64,000 nucleotides of DNA from Leptospira tipperaryensis (GCF_001729245.1 NZ_CP015217.1:1614001-1678000), one strand, 5' to 3'. Shown: positions 1 to 14,872, numbered from the stretch's first letter. Numbers and translations are program-made. Notes: generated from the letters alone by a model not told the origin.

Positions 1-982
1 CCGTCTGGACCGTAGAAGACAATCTCGTCTGGCAGAGAAAGGATTTGGACGCGTTTGGAGTCGAGTTTGACAACTACTTCAGCGAAAAAACACTTCACGA
101 CGCCGACAAAGTTCTGACCGTGATGAAAGATTTGGAAAAATCCGGAAAAATTTTTGAAGAAGACGGGAAGAAAGTTTTTCGTTCCACGGAATACGGAGAC
201 GATAAGGATCGTGTCGTGGTCAGAGACGACGGCCGACCGACTTACTTGCTCGCTGACATCGCGTATCATAAGAATAAGATCGAGAGAGGATACGATCGTA
301 TCATCGATATCTGGGGACCCGATCACCACGGTTATATCGCGAGACTTTCCGGTGCAATTCAATCCTTAAACTATCCAAAAGAAAATTTCAAAGTGATCAT
401 CGCACAACAAGTCAATCTTCTCGAATCAGGACAAAAAGTGAAGATGAGCAAACGTGCGGGTTCCTTTCAAACCATGAGCGATCTCATCGGCTTTTTGGGG
501 AAACACGGCAAAGACGTGGGACGTTATTTTTTTGTAATGCGTTCTCTCGACGCACCTCTCGATTTTGACTTGGATCTTGCCAAGGACGAATCGGATAAGA
601 ATCCGGTTTTCTATCTTCAATACGCCCACGCGAGAATCTGTTCGATTTTTCGAGAAGTCGGAAACGAAACCTCCGCGGAAGAAGCTTCCAAACTCGAAAT
701 GTCCGAGGAGAGAAAACGACTTCTTTTCTGGATTGCAAGATATCCGGAAGAAATATTAGATTCTGCGAATGCGATGGAACCCCATCGTGTGACCAATTAT
801 CTCCAGAGTTTTGCGAAAGCGTTTACAATTTTTTATTTAGGAAGGAACAATCGTCTGAAGGACGCAACTCCCGAGGTTCGCCTTGGGCTCGCGAGAATCT
901 GTCTTGCATCCAGAGATATTCTCTTTCAAGGTCTTTCTCTGATCGGAGTTTCAGCCCCGGAAAGGATGGATAAGGAATCCTA

Positions 983-983
<1 letters not shown>
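1..983 (+). CDS. argS: Arginyl-tRNA synthetase, C-terminal part (5' end outside window)
   Basis: Class I aminoacyl-tRNA synthetase that charges tRNA-Arg in the cytoplasm. The frame is open from base 3 with no start codon needed, so the gene is cut by the window edge and only about the last 325 residues are seen. Visible are the [14 protein letters not shown] stretch, a catalytic-domain GPDHHGY segment, the KMSKR-type loop [10 protein letters not shown], and the all-alpha anticodon-binding domain with [15 protein letters not shown] and the usual C-terminal APERM ending. Its TAA stop overlaps the cinA ATG by one base, so the two are probably co-transcribed. The HIGH motif must lie upstream of the window. 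Confidence 0.96.
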
Positions 984-2235
<1,252 letters not shown>

Positions 2236-2239
<4 letters not shown>

Positions 2240-3315
2240 AACTTCTACCGATTGCGGGATTTAGCATATTCTTTACGATAGTGTTTTTTTATTTATTTGG
2301 AAATCCGTATCAAGCCGCTGTGGGAATCCAGAAGGTATGGGCGTTTTCTAAATCGGCTCACGCCGGTATGGCCCCCGATCCCCGTTTTCAGTGGAACCCC
2401 GAAGAAAATCTAAACGGTTATAAACACGAGAATTCTTATTATACCGTCCAGAGTTCAAACGGAATCGCGTTAGACGACACAAGAAGAATCGAATATCCCC
2501 TTAACGCGAAAGGATATCTGGAATATAAAAAGATCGGGGCTGAAGTGAATTTCTATTCCCCATCCGGAGAGATTCTCTGGACAAAAGAATACAGAAGTTA
2601 TCCGAGAATTTCTCCTTCCGGAAATCTTGTTTTGCTCGTTGCGGGAGATCATAATCAGGTGATACTTTCCGATATCAACGGAAATGAAACCGGCGTGAAA
2701 AAAATCGACGGTCGTTTTTTGACGGACTATTCTTTTGCTCCCGATTCTAAAATTTGCGGAGTTCTTTTTTCGGGCGGCGAGTTGTTTGTTTTGGACTCTA
2801 AGGGTGGAATTCTTTTTAAAAAAGAATTGGGTTCCGAAAAAACTCCGGTCTTTGCTAAGAGTCTTTCTCTTTCTCCCGATGGAAAGAAGACGGCGATTCA
2901 TCTTTTAAAAACTAACAAGGATCAGATTCTCGTTCTGGATGAAAAGGGAAACGAGGATTCTTCTTATGAATTGGATTCGATTTATCCGCATAAGGTTTAT
3001 TTAGCAATTTCTAATACGGGTGAAGTGTTGGTTTCCGCTCCGGATAAAATTTCCTTCTACGACCGATCTGGTAAAAAGGGTTTGGAGGCGAAGCGAACTT
3101 CCGGCACCGGAGTCTATCAAACCGTCTTCCATAACGGGGATTGGTTTGCGGCTGAGTTGAATTCCGAGATTCTTTTTTTGGATGAAAAAGGAAAAATCTT
3201 AAAAAAAGAAAAGATCAAAATTTCCGATTTTCCGGGTAGATTTTTTCCTTCCGGCAAAACAGGTTCGGTCGTTTTGGAAACTGGGAAGGAATTGTTCCTT
3301 TATAGAAATTTATAA
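2236..3315 (+). CDS. Membrane-anchored propeller-like hypothetical protein
   Basis: 359 residues, family not recognised. Residues about 5-24 form one hydrophobic segment (an uncleaved signal anchor or signal peptide), so the rest probably faces the periplasm. The remainder has recurring short beta-strand units of the type 'SPDGKK.AI..L....I.VLDEKGN', for example [14 protein letters not shown] and [10 protein letters not shown], as in WD40/PQQ-like beta-propellers. The start ATG overlaps the cinA stop as ATGA, so it is probably the third gene of an argS-cinA operon. The role is unknown; a scaffold or sensor domain would fit the fold. Confidence 0.8.
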
Positions 3316-3334
3316 TATTCTTATATAGTGAATC

Positions 3335-3624
3335 TTCTAACTTATTCCGACAAAGTGTTCTTTTTTAAAAAATGGCTTGCAACGGACTTCAAGTCCGTTT
3401 TGAGATAACGTCGCGTAGACTTTGATTTCGGGCCGTAGACATTCTAACTTGTTCTGACAAGATATTCTTTTTTAAAAAAGCTTGCAACGGACTTTAAGTC
3501 CGTTTTGAGATAACGTCGCGTAGACTTTGATTTCGGGCCGTAGACATTCTAACTTGTTCTGACAAGATATTCTTTTTTAAAAAAGGCTTGCAACGGACTT
3601 CAAGTCTGTTTTCCGATAAGATCG
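3335..3624. repeat. Tandem repeat, almost three copies of about 105 bp, with internal palindrome
   Basis: The copies begin at TTCTAACTT in 3335, 3442 and 3547 and differ by a few substitutions and one or two indels; the third is cut short near 3624. Each carries a CTTGCAACGGACTT-type core with a palindrome: CGGACTT-C-AAGTCCG at 3383-3397, a T variant at 3488-3502, and a degenerate copy at 3594-3608. The block fills the whole gap between the convergent genes ending at 3315 and 3639, so the hairpins could also end transcription from both sides. The same palindrome recurs at 27068 and 56743. Confidence 0.9.
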
Positions 3625-3638
3625 GAAAATTCTTAACT

Positions 3639-4631
3639 TCAGACTTCGTAGATGGACAAAGATTTATAACTTTTGTTTCCTTGTTTATCCAGAAGCGCGA
3701 TGATTTCGGTTCTTTTATCTTTCTCGATGTTAAAAATTAACTGATCTGAAATTTCGCGACAGATATAAAGACCTCTTCCGTGAGAATCCGCGAGACCGGG
3801 CGGAAATCCGGTGGCCTCGTCGACCGTGATATGACGATCGAGTCTTTTTAAGATTTCTTTTTTATCCAAGGAACCGAAATGATCCCGGATCACGATGATG
3901 AATGTATTGTCGGCGATCCCGTATCCGATTTCAAAGAAGTCGGATTCTGCGAGCTGAATGTTTTCCAATGGAATCACAAGATCTCGAGAGGGGAGCTCGT
4001 ATTGATATTTATAATTTCCTTTGGAATCTCTCGGCGCCCGAATCATCGCGTTAGACGTAAGCTCTTCTAAGATTTGATTGATCGCATTCGGAGCTCCTTT
4101 TTCCACGAGAAACTTCGCGATACGATTGCAGAGAAAGTTTCTCTGTTCGTCCGAATAGATCCTTTTGTAAACGATACTTTCCGGTTGAGGGACTGAAAAT
4201 TCTCGATCTTCCGCTTCGGATTCTTGAATGATAAAATCCGGACCGAAGTATTTTTCAACTCCGAAGATGTCTTTGGTGAGAAGTTTACGAACCATCACCG
4301 AGATCAACTTGATATCCAAAAAAGAATATTTCGGAATGATGTTCCAGATTCCGTGTTTGTATGCGAAGTTGATGTAGTCGTTGATATTGTATGCGGTCAT
4401 CAACGTATAAAGAACCTGAGGAAATTCGTGCTGTATCGTTTTGATGAGATCGAGTCCGGTTTTTCCCGGCATTCGAATATCGGTGATCACAAGATGGATC
4501 TCTTCTTTTTTAAGAATCTGAATCGCTTCGTCGTAATTCTCCGCGTCAAAAACCCGATACATTCCGTTCAGCAAATCCTTGATCGCCTCTCGAATCGAAT
4601 GAATGTCTTCTACGATGAGAATGTTGTACAT
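3639..4631 (-). CDS. Response regulator with C-terminal ATPase-like (HATPase_c) output domain
   Basis: 330 residues. Residues 1-120 are a receiver domain with acidic E8-D9, phospho-acceptor D51 in [10 protein letters not shown]79 and K101. Residues about 175-315 look like a GHKL ATPase of the RsbW/anti-sigma kind: an N-box in [14 protein letters not shown] and a glycine box in [14 protein letters not shown]. No H-box is visible, so the output is not a classical histidine kinase; a serine kinase of anti-sigma antagonists is the likeliest role, by inference. Its ATG overlaps the stop of the upstream histidine kinase gene (TGATG), making the two a natural pair. Confidence 0.85.
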   Translation of the reverse strand: MYNILIVEDIHSIREAIKDLLNGMYRVFDAENYDEAIQILKKEEIHLVITDIRMPGKTGLDLIKTIQHEFPQVLYTLMTAYNINDYINFAYKHGIWNIIPKYSFLDIKLISVMVRKLLTKDIFGVEKYFGPDFIIQESEAEDREFSVPQPESIVYKRIYSDEQRNFLCNRIAKFLVEKGAPNAINQILEELTSNAMIRAPRDSKGNYKYQYELPSRDLVIPLENIQLAESDFFEIGYGIADNTFIIVIRDHFGSLDKKEILKRLDRHITVDEATGFPPGLADSHGRGLYICREISDQLIFNIEKDKRTEIIALLDKQGNKSYKSLSIYEV

Positions 4632-5764
4632 CAGGAAGAATACCCGTTGTTCTGAGTAAAGGGTAGGGAAACTCTGAAACGAGTTTTCCTTTCGAACGAT
4701 CTGACCGACAATTCTCCTCCGTGTTCTCTTACGATCGAATGACAGATCGAAAGTCCGAGCCCGGTTCCGATTCCAGTCTTATTCTTCGTGAAGAACGGAG
4801 AAAAGATTTTGTCGATGAGATTGTCCGGAATTCCACCGGCATTGTCTTCCACGATGATGTGGACCATGTTTCTGGTCTTTCTTACTTCCACGCGGATCTT
4901 TCCTTCTCCATAGTCAAAGGCTTGGAGAGAATTCTTAAAGAGATTGATAAAAAGGCGTTCCATCTTTACCGGATTGAACTGAAATATAGTTCCGGGTTCG
5001 CAGAGAATTTCCCAGGTAATATTTTTTGATAACACGGGATAAACCCAAACCACGTTTTCCTTTGCTTTTTGGATCGTCTCGGAAATGTCCGCGGACGTGG
5101 TTACGAGTTTGTCCGGTTTTGCAAAGCTGATGATATCGGAGACGATCATCGCGGCGCGCGTTAGATCCTCTTTCATCATATCCAAACGTTTTTTAAAAAA
5201 GTCCGGATCAATGGAAGTAAGATTGTTCAAAAGACTCTGCAAAGTTAAACTCATTCCCGTAAGAGGGTTGTTGAGTTCGTGCGCGACTCCGGAGATAAAA
5301 ATTCCCAAAGAAGCAAGATTTCGAATTCTTAGATTCTCTTCTTCCTTTTCTTTGATTCTTGTAATATTGCTTACTTTCTCCAAAACGGAACCGATGAGTC
5401 CGTCTTTTTCGATCGGATAAAAATCCAGATATAAGGTTTCTTTTTGTCCTCTTGCGGAATGGAAAATCTCCCGATTGACGTCGGATTTCGGATATTCAAA
5501 ATATTGATTGAAGTTTTCTTCTCCGGTTTTCATTTCCTTCATCGGACAATAAGGACAAACCGCGGTTCGATTGTAGAGGACCTCGTAGCATTTTTTCCCT
5601 ATAATGGAGGAAAACGACGGTTGACCGGAAAATTCGAGCGTGGATCGGTTGACCCTCCGAATACGAAAACCCGGATCGATCAATACCAATGGCTCGGTAA
5701 TCCCATCCAAAATGGACTGTAGTTCACCGGCTCTTTCTAAGAGATTTTCCTGCAACGAGGACAT
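4631..5764 (-). CDS. PAS-domain sensor histidine kinase
   Basis: 377 residues with no membrane segment, so a cytoplasmic kinase. A PAS domain at about 10-135 carries a cysteine pair (CPYCPMKE) that could hold a metal or redox group. The DHp helix has the phospho-accepting His in [12 protein letters not shown], followed by the N-box [10 protein letters not shown], the G1 box [10 protein letters not shown], the F-box FSPFFTKN and the G2 box [12 protein letters not shown]. The stop overlaps the start of the 3639-4631 regulator, so the two are translationally coupled and almost surely cognate. It lies six bases after the preceding hypothetical gene, at the end of the tpiA-secG run. Confidence 0.92.
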   Translation of the reverse strand: MSSLQENLLERAGELQSILDGITEPLVLIDPGFRIRRVNRSTLEFSGQPSFSSIIGKKCYEVLYNRTAVCPYCPMKEMKTGEENFNQYFEYPKSDVNREIFHSARGQKETLYLDFYPIEKDGLIGSVLEKVSNITRIKEKEEENLRIRNLASLGIFISGVAHELNNPLTGMSLTLQSLLNNLTSIDPDFFKKRLDMMKEDLTRAAMIVSDIISFAKPDKLVTTSADISETIQKAKENVVWVYPVLSKNITWEILCEPGTIFQFNPVKMERLFINLFKNSLQAFDYGEGKIRVEVRKTRNMVHIIVEDNAGGIPDNLIDKIFSPFFTKNKTGIGTGLGLSICHSIVREHGGELSVRSFERKTRFRVSLPFTQNNGYSS

Positions 5765-5770
5765 GAAGAT

Positions 5771-6577
5771 TCAATATTGTAGAGAATCTTTAAAAGTTTG
5801 CAGTAACTTTTTTTTATTTTTTGCGGATTCCTGGTTCTGCATTTCATGAAGTCTCAGGACTTGCACAAGAAAATCCTCTAAAAGTTTTAAGTAAAATTCT
5901 TGCTTAAACGCGGATCTTTCTCGGTTGCTTCCTTCATCCGGAAGAAACTGAATCGGATAACGCATTTCTTTTCCGTTCCGATTGGACTCCACGAGAATAT
6001 CGTCCACGTTCTGATCCAGAGGAGTTTCGTCGATCAAGCGGATGACGGTCACATCGGAACCGTCCGCATTCTCAGCTTTTACTTCCGTTATGACTCGAGA
6101 AAGAGTGGTTCCCGTAAATTCCAAAAGGATCGATTTACTCTCCGCTCTTTCGATCCCGCTTCTTCCTTCGGAAATGGAATGTTTCGTGACCTTGATTCCC
6201 TTTCGATTGGGAAAGTTTCCTAAAAAAGAAATATAAGTTCCGCTAGGAACGGAATCGATTCTTTCTAATTTGATAAGTTCTCTTGCGACTCCGAGGTCTT
6301 CGTAAATTCTTAAAATTCTTCGATTGAGAATGGAAGCGGTGCTCGAAGAAGTCGCTTTGTGATCGTCAGTTTCTCTTCCTTCTGAAAACAGAGAGAACGC
6401 TACAAAGAATGAAAGAAGGAAAAGAAAGAATCGAGAGGAAAGAATTTGGATCAGAGAAGAAAGAACTTTCGTAAAAGATTCTTCTCTGATTTGATTTCGT
6501 CTGAAATTAAGGAGTGGTTGCCGGCGCCGCAGGAGCCGCGTTGGGAGCCGGAGTCGTAGTAGGTGTATTGTTTTCAC
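5771..6577 (-). CDS. Hypothetical exported or membrane-anchored protein (start uncertain)
   Basis: Not recognised. The frame from GTG at 6577 gives 268 residues, but the first 24 overlap the secG end in another frame and are arginine-rich, which is unlike a natural N-terminus. The hydrophobic stretch [15 protein letters not shown] (about residues 50-64) looks like a signal peptide, so the real start may be a rare codon after 6507; no ATG, GTG or TTG is available there in frame. The mature part is polar with a charged C-terminal helix. Its position between secG and the kinase gene (gap of six bases) suggests one transcript. Confidence 0.65.
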   Translation of the reverse strand: MKTIHLLRLRLPTRLLRRRQPLLNFRRNQIREESFTKVLSSLIQILSSRFFLFLLSFFVAFSLFSEGRETDDHKATSSSTASILNRRILRIYEDLGVARELIKLERIDSVPSGTYISFLGNFPNRKGIKVTKHSISEGRSGIERAESKSILLEFTGTTLSRVITEVKAENADGSDVTVIRLIDETPLDQNVDDILVESNRNGKEMRYPIQFLPDEGSNRERSAFKQEFYLKLLEDFLVQVLRLHEMQNQESAKNKKKLLQTFKDSLQY

Positions 6578-6860
6578 TTTTGGTCTCCTCTGGAGGTGCG
6601 GTCAGAGTCGGTGCTGTTTCCGGCATCAGTTTATCTTCCTTTTTTGCAAAGAGAAAGGAAAGAAAAAGAGAAAGAATGATAAAGAGAATCGCGGTCACTC
6701 TGGTCGCTTTGGTAAGAACGTCCGCAGTGGAAGAACCGAAAACGGATTGGCTGGAGCCCCCGCCTAAAAGTCCTCCACCCTTGCCGGTTTGAATCATAAC
6801 GAGTAAAACCAGAAAGAGAGAAACAACAACGAATAATGTAAGAATGACTCCGTTTAACAT
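6507..6860 (-). CDS. secG: Protein-export membrane protein SecG
   Basis: 117-residue inner-membrane subunit of the SecYEG translocon. It shows the two SecG membrane spans, [18 protein letters not shown] (about 7-24) and [16 protein letters not shown] (about 56-71), with the conserved [17 protein letters not shown] loop between them. The tail after residue 75 is Pro/Ala/Thr-rich low complexity, longer than in many bacteria. It lies just downstream of tpiA, the gene order tpiA-secG that is common in bacteria. Confidence 0.95.
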   Translation of the reverse strand: MLNGVILTLFVVVSLFLVLLVMIQTGKGGGLLGGGSSQSVFGSSTADVLTKATRVTAILFIILSLFLSFLFAKKEDKLMPETAPTLTAPPEETKSENNTPTTTPAPNAAPAAPATTP

Positions 6861-6968
6861 ATCAGTTCCTGAAAAAAAATTGAATCCTTTGCCAGATTAT
6901 GAATCCGCAGAGGAGTGACAATTAAAATACTCTCCTCTGGTAGCTTCTCCGACCAGTTTCAGCGGGTT

Positions 6969-7721
<753 letters not shown>

Positions 7722-7948
7722 GGTTTCCTCATTGATTATGATTTCGTGAAAGATGGGAAGAGTTTGTGGGAAAGCCTGTTGGCTTCAAGGACTTTTTAAG
7801 TTGGAATGTTTCCTACATCCTAATTCGCTGTGGAGGAATTCCGGATCGGATTCGCAAAAATACCTGCTTGATAAAGAAGCGAATAAAATTCATTCTTCGT
7901 ATCGCAGATCAAAAGTATCAGTGATGAATTTGAAAAGGAAGGTTTGAT

Positions 7949-8752
7949 TTGAATCTCACTCTGTATTCTAAATGGATAAAACGATTTTTTTTATTCTGTT
8001 GTATTCTCCCGTTTTTTTCGCTTCCATCCAACAGTCGGGCTCCGGAATCCGTTACGGCCGCACCGGGAAGTATCTTGTTTTCCAAATCAAAAAACGTTCG
8101 TTTGGAGGAGGAGAAATTATCTATTTTCTGTGAAGACAAATGTTCGATAAAGGCAACGTATAAGATCAATTCTTTACAAAAGGGAGATTATCTTTTTTCT
8201 TTTGTTTTACCTGCGTCCGCAACGTTGGAAATTCTTCACAATCAAAAAAGAATCTCGGTCGCGTCTAAAGAAAAAAAATCCCTGAAAATACTTTCCCAAG
8301 CTATGAGAGAACAAAAAAAGGAATATGGGCAATGGAAGCCTTTTGATATTCCTCATATCGCTGAGTTTCAGCTCGAACTCCCCGTTGGAATTCAAGAATT
8401 AGAAATCCTTTATACGATGCGACCCGGACAGAATGAAACTGGTTTTGGATATCTTTCTTTTGGAAATTCCGATTTCTGGGGAGTGATAGAATACGATCTT
8501 TGGCCCGCCAAGGAATGGGTTTCCGAAAATTTTAAACTTACTTTCGAGATGAGCGTTCAGGAAGAGCGGAGCTTTTTCTTTTTCGGAAGACGAACCGTAG
8601 AATGTTTCGACGCGAAGGATTTGCGTCGAAACAAATTGGAGCCTTCGGAAGAAACATTCAAATCGGGAAATCGGATTCTTACCTATCGATTTGGATTTCA
8701 ATTTCCCGATGTCCTTCGATGTTTTTACGATATGGACGGGGCCCTCTACTGA
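7949..8752 (+). CDS. Hypothetical secreted protein inserted in the glycolytic cluster
   Basis: 267 residues starting at TTG 7949, chosen because a strong AGGAAGG site ends about six bases upstream. An N-terminal basic-hydrophobic segment (KRFFLFCCILPFFSLPSNS, about residues 10-28) is a likely signal peptide. The rest is rich in beta-strands and aromatic residues, with an FFFFGRR patch near residue 208; two Cys in FCEDKC could form a disulfide. No family recognised. The gene runs against gap-pgk and tpiA on both sides and converges on pgk with a 139-base gap. Confidence 0.8.
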   Translation: MNLTLYSKWIKRFFLFCCILPFFSLPSNSRAPESVTAAPGSILFSKSKNVRLEEEKLSIFCEDKCSIKATYKINSLQKGDYLFSFVLPASATLEILHNQKRISVASKEKKSLKILSQAMREQKKEYGQWKPFDIPHIAEFQLELPVGIQELEILYTMRPGQNETGFGYLSFGNSDFWGVIEYDLWPAKEWVSENFKLTFEMSVQEERSFFFFGRRTVECFDAKDLRRNKLEPSEETFKSGNRILTYRFGFQFPDVLRCFYDMDGALY

Positions 8753-8891
8753 GTTATTGAAAGATAGAATTCGGGTTTAGGATTCTATAATATTCTAAAA
8801 TTTGATTTGTTGAAAAGAGGCAGAGGATCGGTCGCAAACGGATCCGTTTCTCACAGAAGATCGGGATCCGCGCTTGTTTTTGAATTCGAGT

Positions 8892-10082
<1,191 letters not shown>

Positions 10083-10085
10083 GAA

Positions 10086-11120
<1,035 letters not shown>

Positions 11121-11238
11121 TCAAGATCTCCCGTTTCCGACGGACGCCGAATGGGGAGAATTTTTAAGATTTGATTACAGTATTTTCCTGGAACATTCTC
11201 TTGAAAATCTGTTTTTTCCGGAGAAAAGGAGAGGATTT

Positions 11239-11646
11239 TTAAAAATAAACCTCGAAAATATCGTTCAGCATCGCCTCCGTGAGGGGCTTTGTCTTAAAGT
11301 CGGAGAGAATTCCGAATTCTTTCGCCTTTGCCCGATCGTCCGGATTGTCCGAAGTCGTGAGCATTACGATTACGATCTTTCCCTGGAGTTCTTTGGGAAG
11401 CGCGTCGTATTCCTCGAGAAACTCCCAGCCGTTCATTCCGGGCATATTGATATCCAGAAAGATCAGATCGGGACGAGGGTCCTCCGGACTGGCAACCCTT
11501 CCTCTGAGATATTTTAAGGCGTTTTCTCCCGATTGTTTCGAAATCACCTGATCCGCAAAGTTCCCTTTCCGAATGACACGTTCGTGAACGAAATTGTCGG
11601 ATTGGTTATCGTCGACGAGAAGGATACAATTTACTTTCTTGTTCAT
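11239..11646 (-). CDS. Single-domain response regulator (Rcp1-like)
   Basis: 135 residues, just a receiver domain: acidic pair VDDN at 11-13, phospho-acceptor D65 in [16 protein letters not shown]97/T98 in VMLTTSD and K120 in FKTKP. The FLEEYDALP and TTSDNPDD segments are typical of the Rcp1 group that serves phytochrome-like kinases. With no output domain it must act by protein contact or in a relay. Its start overlaps the stop of the upstream PAS-PAS kinase by four bases (ATGA), so that kinase is the likely partner. Confidence 0.93.
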   Translation of the reverse strand: MNKKVNCILLVDDNQSDNFVHERVIRKGNFADQVISKQSGENALKYLRGRVASPEDPRPDLIFLDINMPGMNGWEFLEEYDALPKELQGKIVIVMLTTSDNPDDRAKAKEFGILSDFKTKPLTEAMLNDIFEVYF

Positions 11647-13094
11647 ATTCTTAGATTCGGAATCGTAAAATAAAAAGTGCTTCCGAGATTTTGAGTCGAT
11701 TCTATCCAGATCTTTCCACCGTGCAACTCTACAATCTTTTTGCAGTTTGCAAGACCGATTCCGTAACCTTCGTATTCGGAGTCGTGATGAAGTCTCTGAA
11801 AAATAAAAAAGATACGATCAAAGTATTTGGAGTCTATTCCAATTCCATTGTCTTGAATCGAAAATTGCCAGAGATCGCCTTGTTGACTTACTCGAATCTG
11901 AATTTCGGGAGCCGTTCTTTCCTTTCTAAACTTGATCGCGTTTGCGATGAGATTCTGGAGGAGTTGTCTGAATTCCACTTCGTAGACTTGCAGAGAAGGG
12001 AGTTCGTCCTTTGTAATTTTCGCTCCGGATTGAAGAATCAAACTTTCCAGATCGGCTCTGACTTCTTCAAACAAAGTATTACAATCCACGCGGATCAGTT
12101 TTCTATCCCTTCCGATTCTGGAATACATGAGAAGCGCTTTGACGAGGGCGCTCATTCTTTTGGTCGCGAAGTTGATCGTCTTGAGATGCTTGTGCGCCGT
12201 GGAGTCTAACGTATTTGCATAGTCTTCCTGGAGAATTTGAATATAATTCGAGACGGTGCGAAGTGGTTCCTGCAAATCGTGAGAGGCGAGATAAGCGAAC
12301 TGTTCCAATTCCTTATTCTTGGCTTCGAGTTCGTTTTTACGGATGAGTGTCGTCTCTTGGATCTTACGTTGTGTGATATCGATGATTGACGCAAGGACCA
12401 TCGGACCTTCGTCGGTATCGATCGGGTTGAGACCGATTTCGACCTGAATTTCGGTTCCATTTTTTCTCAAAGCAAAAAGATCTCTGCCGGCGCCCATGGA
12501 ACGAACCGAAGGCTCCGCAAAAAAACGATCTCTGTGATCGGGGTGTTCTCCTCGGAATCGATCGGGGAGAAGAATTTCGAGTTTTTGTCCGATCAATTCT
12601 TCTCGATCGTATCCAAAGAGTTTTTCGGTCTGATTGTTGACGAGGGAAATCGTGCCTTCGTGGCTCACGAGAATCATCGCGTTGGGAGCGGATTCAACCA
12701 CGAGACGAAATCGTTCTTCGGCTTTTTTACGTTGTGTGATATCGATGATCGAAGCAAGAACCAAAGTCCCGTCTGCGGTTACGACCGGATTGAGTCCGAT
12801 CTCGATCGGGAATTCGATCCCGTCCTTTCTCAATCCGAAAAGATCCCTTCCGGCTCCCATGGGTCTGACCTGAGGAGAATCAAAGAAAGAATTTCTGAAA
12901 TCGGGATGGCGGTCTCGATATCGAACTGGAATCAGTTCTTCGACGATTCGTCCGACGAGTTCCGTTCTGAGATATCCGAAAAGTTTTTCAGTTTGAGCGT
13001 TGATAAAAACAACTTTTCCCTCTTTATTTACGAGGATGATCGCGTTTGGCGTGGATTCCACCATCAACTGAAAGGTAAGCTCGGAGAGTTTCAT
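11643..13094 (-). CDS. PAS-PAS sensor histidine kinase of the phytochrome-like type
   Basis: About 483 residues from the ATG at 13094; a TTG at 13103 would add three. Two PAS domains (about 10-125 and 130-245) are close copies of one another: both have VES.PNA.ILV, TEKLFGY, GAGRDLF.LRK and [13 protein letters not shown] or a near match. The kinase core follows with the phospho-His in [14 protein letters not shown], the N-box [10 protein letters not shown], the G1 box IQDNGIGID and the G2 box [13 protein letters not shown]. There is no membrane segment. It overlaps the receiver gene at 11239-11646 and probably phosphorylates it. Confidence 0.93.
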   Translation of the reverse strand: MKLSELTFQLMVESTPNAIILVNKEGKVVFINAQTEKLFGYLRTELVGRIVEELIPVRYRDRHPDFRNSFFDSPQVRPMGAGRDLFGLRKDGIEFPIEIGLNPVVTADGTLVLASIIDITQRKKAEERFRLVVESAPNAMILVSHEGTISLVNNQTEKLFGYDREELIGQKLEILLPDRFRGEHPDHRDRFFAEPSVRSMGAGRDLFALRKNGTEIQVEIGLNPIDTDEGPMVLASIIDITQRKIQETTLIRKNELEAKNKELEQFAYLASHDLQEPLRTVSNYIQILQEDYANTLDSTAHKHLKTINFATKRMSALVKALLMYSRIGRDRKLIRVDCNTLFEEVRADLESLILQSGAKITKDELPSLQVYEVEFRQLLQNLIANAIKFRKERTAPEIQIRVSQQGDLWQFSIQDNGIGIDSKYFDRIFFIFQRLHHDSEYEGYGIGLANCKKIVELHGGKIWIESTQNLGSTFYFTIPNLRI

Positions 13095-13653
13095 GATTTT
13101 CAAAAATTGTAAAATGGAATGTATTTTTGCTTGGTTTTGAATTTCTGCATATAAAAAGAAACCAAAAAAAAAGATACAAGTCTCAAGAAAGGATTGTTTC
13201 TTAGAGAATTACAAAAAAAGAAAATACAAGAAATTTCCAAAGTCAAATCTTAAAACATAAATTATCTATATATTCAAGAATTCTATATTAGAATTTATAG
13301 TTTTTTAAATTGAAGAGAAATTTCGTATTTGCTCAGTCAAGAAAAAATCTTTTCAAAAAAAGCCTGAATACGGACTTTAACGTCTGTTCGAATTCTATTT
13401 TTGACGTTTTTTTAGGAAGGAATGTGAAAAAAATTTCCTTTGCTCGTAGGCCCGTCTTAACGGATGGATTTCTTTTCTCAAAAGATTCTTTAGAAAAATC
13501 GAAACCGGGACGAAAGCCCGAAAGGAAAGGGCCGAAATTGGATGGGTTTTTTCATCCGGGGACGTTTAAAAAATTTTAGACTTGGTTTGTAAGAAAACTT
13601 TTAGAAGAGAAAAACTCGGAGAAAAGCGGGGAGTTCCCACATTTGTCTAAGGA
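13095..13653. other. Intergenic region, AT-rich, with a degenerate copy of the dispersed palindrome
   Basis: No convincing gene in about 560 bases. The part up to 13310 is very A-rich and holds an inverted repeat AATTCTA-TAT-TAGAATT at 13279-13295 that could be an operator or promoter element. At about 13350-13390 there is a decayed relative of the 3335-3624 repeat (T-run, A-run, then CGGACTTTAACGTCTG). A frame of 89 codons at 13310-13579 lacks a ribosome site and family features. Confidence 0.6.
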
Positions 13654-14214
13654 TTAAAGGGCTTTTCCTAATATGTTCTCGATAGGGATTGGGCCAAAAT
13701 CTCTGGAATCGGAGCAAGAATCTCGGTTATCACAGAGGATAAAGTAATCTCTGTCCTTGAGAATGAGAGGTTCCGAATTGTCCCTTCCTGAAAAACTCGC
13801 GGGGAAAGGTCCGCGCTTGTCTTCAAATTGAAGGGTGTAACCGGCGCCGGATCCAAGATTTTCTTCCGGATTGTTGTTTCTAAAGAAGACCTTATTCTTC
13901 ATTTGAACCGTTTCTCCGGGTTTTCCTGCGATACGGGAGAAAACAACTTTTCCTTCTTGTGTAGGATGTCTTACAAGAACGAGATCTCCGAGATAGAGAT
14001 TGGAACGGTCTACAAAACGGGAAAAATAAATTCGAGTTCCGGGAGAATGGCCTGGGAGCATGTCTCGATTCTCCAAAACAAAAGGAAAGATAAGAAAGAA
14101 TCGGATGAGGAAGGCGATGACTGCTCCGACGATAAGGCCGATCCCCGCTTGTTTTAAGAGGGACTTTATTTTTTCTCTTCTTTCTTTTTCCTGATTGGAA
14201 GAACTGCGGCTCAT
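13654..14214 (-). CDS. Signal peptidase I-like protein lacking the catalytic Ser/Lys
   Basis: 186 residues with the SPase I plan: a cytoplasmic basic N-terminus, one membrane span ([20 protein letters not shown], about 24-43) and a periplasmic S26 domain. Box D (GDLVLVRHP...RIAGKPGE) and box E ([17 protein letters not shown]) are well kept. The two catalytic positions are not: the box B nucleophile Ser, expected before Met-x-Pro, is D51 in RDMLPG, and the box D lysine, expected before Arg in the KR pair, is S93 in VFSRIAG. By family knowledge it should not cleave signal peptides through the normal dyad. A role as regulator, chaperone or altered enzyme is inference. Another active LepB is expected elsewhere in the genome. 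Confidence 0.82.
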   Translation of the reverse strand: MSRSSSNQEKERREKIKSLLKQAGIGLIVGAVIAFLIRFFLIFPFVLENRDMLPGHSPGTRIYFSRFVDRSNLYLGDLVLVRHPTQEGKVVFSRIAGKPGETVQMKNKVFFRNNNPEENLGSGAGYTLQFEDKRGPFPASFSGRDNSEPLILKDRDYFILCDNRDSCSDSRDFGPIPIENILGKAL

Positions 14215-14329
14215 GCGTGCATTCTTTTCTCTCGAAGAATGGGGTCAAAAGAAAATCTTTTTTTTAGACTTGTTTTGAAGACTCCCGAGGAAAGTCCTGG
14301 AAAGGAAGGAAAAGAGAGGGAAGCGCGAA

Positions 14330-14872
14330 ATGAAGTCAAACTATCAGGTTCTAGAATACATGGGAAAAAAACCGCAGATCCACGAATCTGTTTTTTTGGC
14401 TCCGGGTTCTCAGGTAGTCGGAGACGTAGTGATAGGAAAAAATTCTTCGATTTGGTTTCAGACCTTGGTGAGAGGAGACGTGAATTACATTCGAATCGGA
14501 GAGAATGTAAACATTCAAGATCTCACGGTGATTCACGTAGCAAGGGATGTTTATCCGGTCGAAATCGGAAACAACGTTTCGATCGGACATAGGGCGACGA
14601 TTCACGGATGCAAATTGAAAGACAATTCTTTCGTGGGAATGTGCGCAACGTTGATGGACGACGTTGAAGTTGGAGAATTTGCTTTCATCGGCGCGGGATC
14701 GCTGGTAACACCGGGGAAAAAAATTCCTCCAGGAGTTTTGGTGATGGGTTCTCCCGGAAAGATCGTGCGTGATATTACTGAAAAAGAAAGAGAGATCATC
14801 ACAAGAACGACAGGAAATTATATCAAATACAAAGAGAACTATCTTCAAGATCCGTTTTATTCTCGGAGTTAA
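14330..14872 (+). CDS. Gamma-carbonic anhydrase-like hexapeptide-repeat protein
   Basis: 180 residues of the YrdA/CaiE/gamma-class carbonic anhydrase family. Left-handed beta-helix hexapeptides run from about residue 15 to 140 (for example [28 protein letters not shown]). The three zinc-ligand histidines are in place, in TVIHVAR, IGHRAT and ATIHGC, so metal binding is likely. The C-terminal helix ([21 protein letters not shown]) is typical. Family members act as trimers; many are not proven carbonic anhydrases. The ATG at 14330 follows a GCGCGAA leader with a weak ribosome site. Confidence 0.9.
   Translation: MKSNYQVLEYMGKKPQIHESVFLAPGSQVVGDVVIGKNSSIWFQTLVRGDVNYIRIGENVNIQDLTVIHVARDVYPVEIGNNVSIGHRATIHGCKLKDNSFVGMCATLMDDVEVGEFAFIGAGSLVTPGKKIPPGVLVMGSPGKIVRDITEKEREIITRTTGNYIKYKENYLQDPFYSRS

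Noticed and set aside
8836..8849. Perfect 14-base palindrome AAACGGATCCGTTT downstream of pgk
   Set aside because: No spacer or T tract, seen once only; likely chance or part of a weak terminator, not enough to call.
12534..13112. 192-codon plus-strand frame antisense to the PAS-PAS kinase
   Set aside because: Exact shadow of conserved PAS domains.
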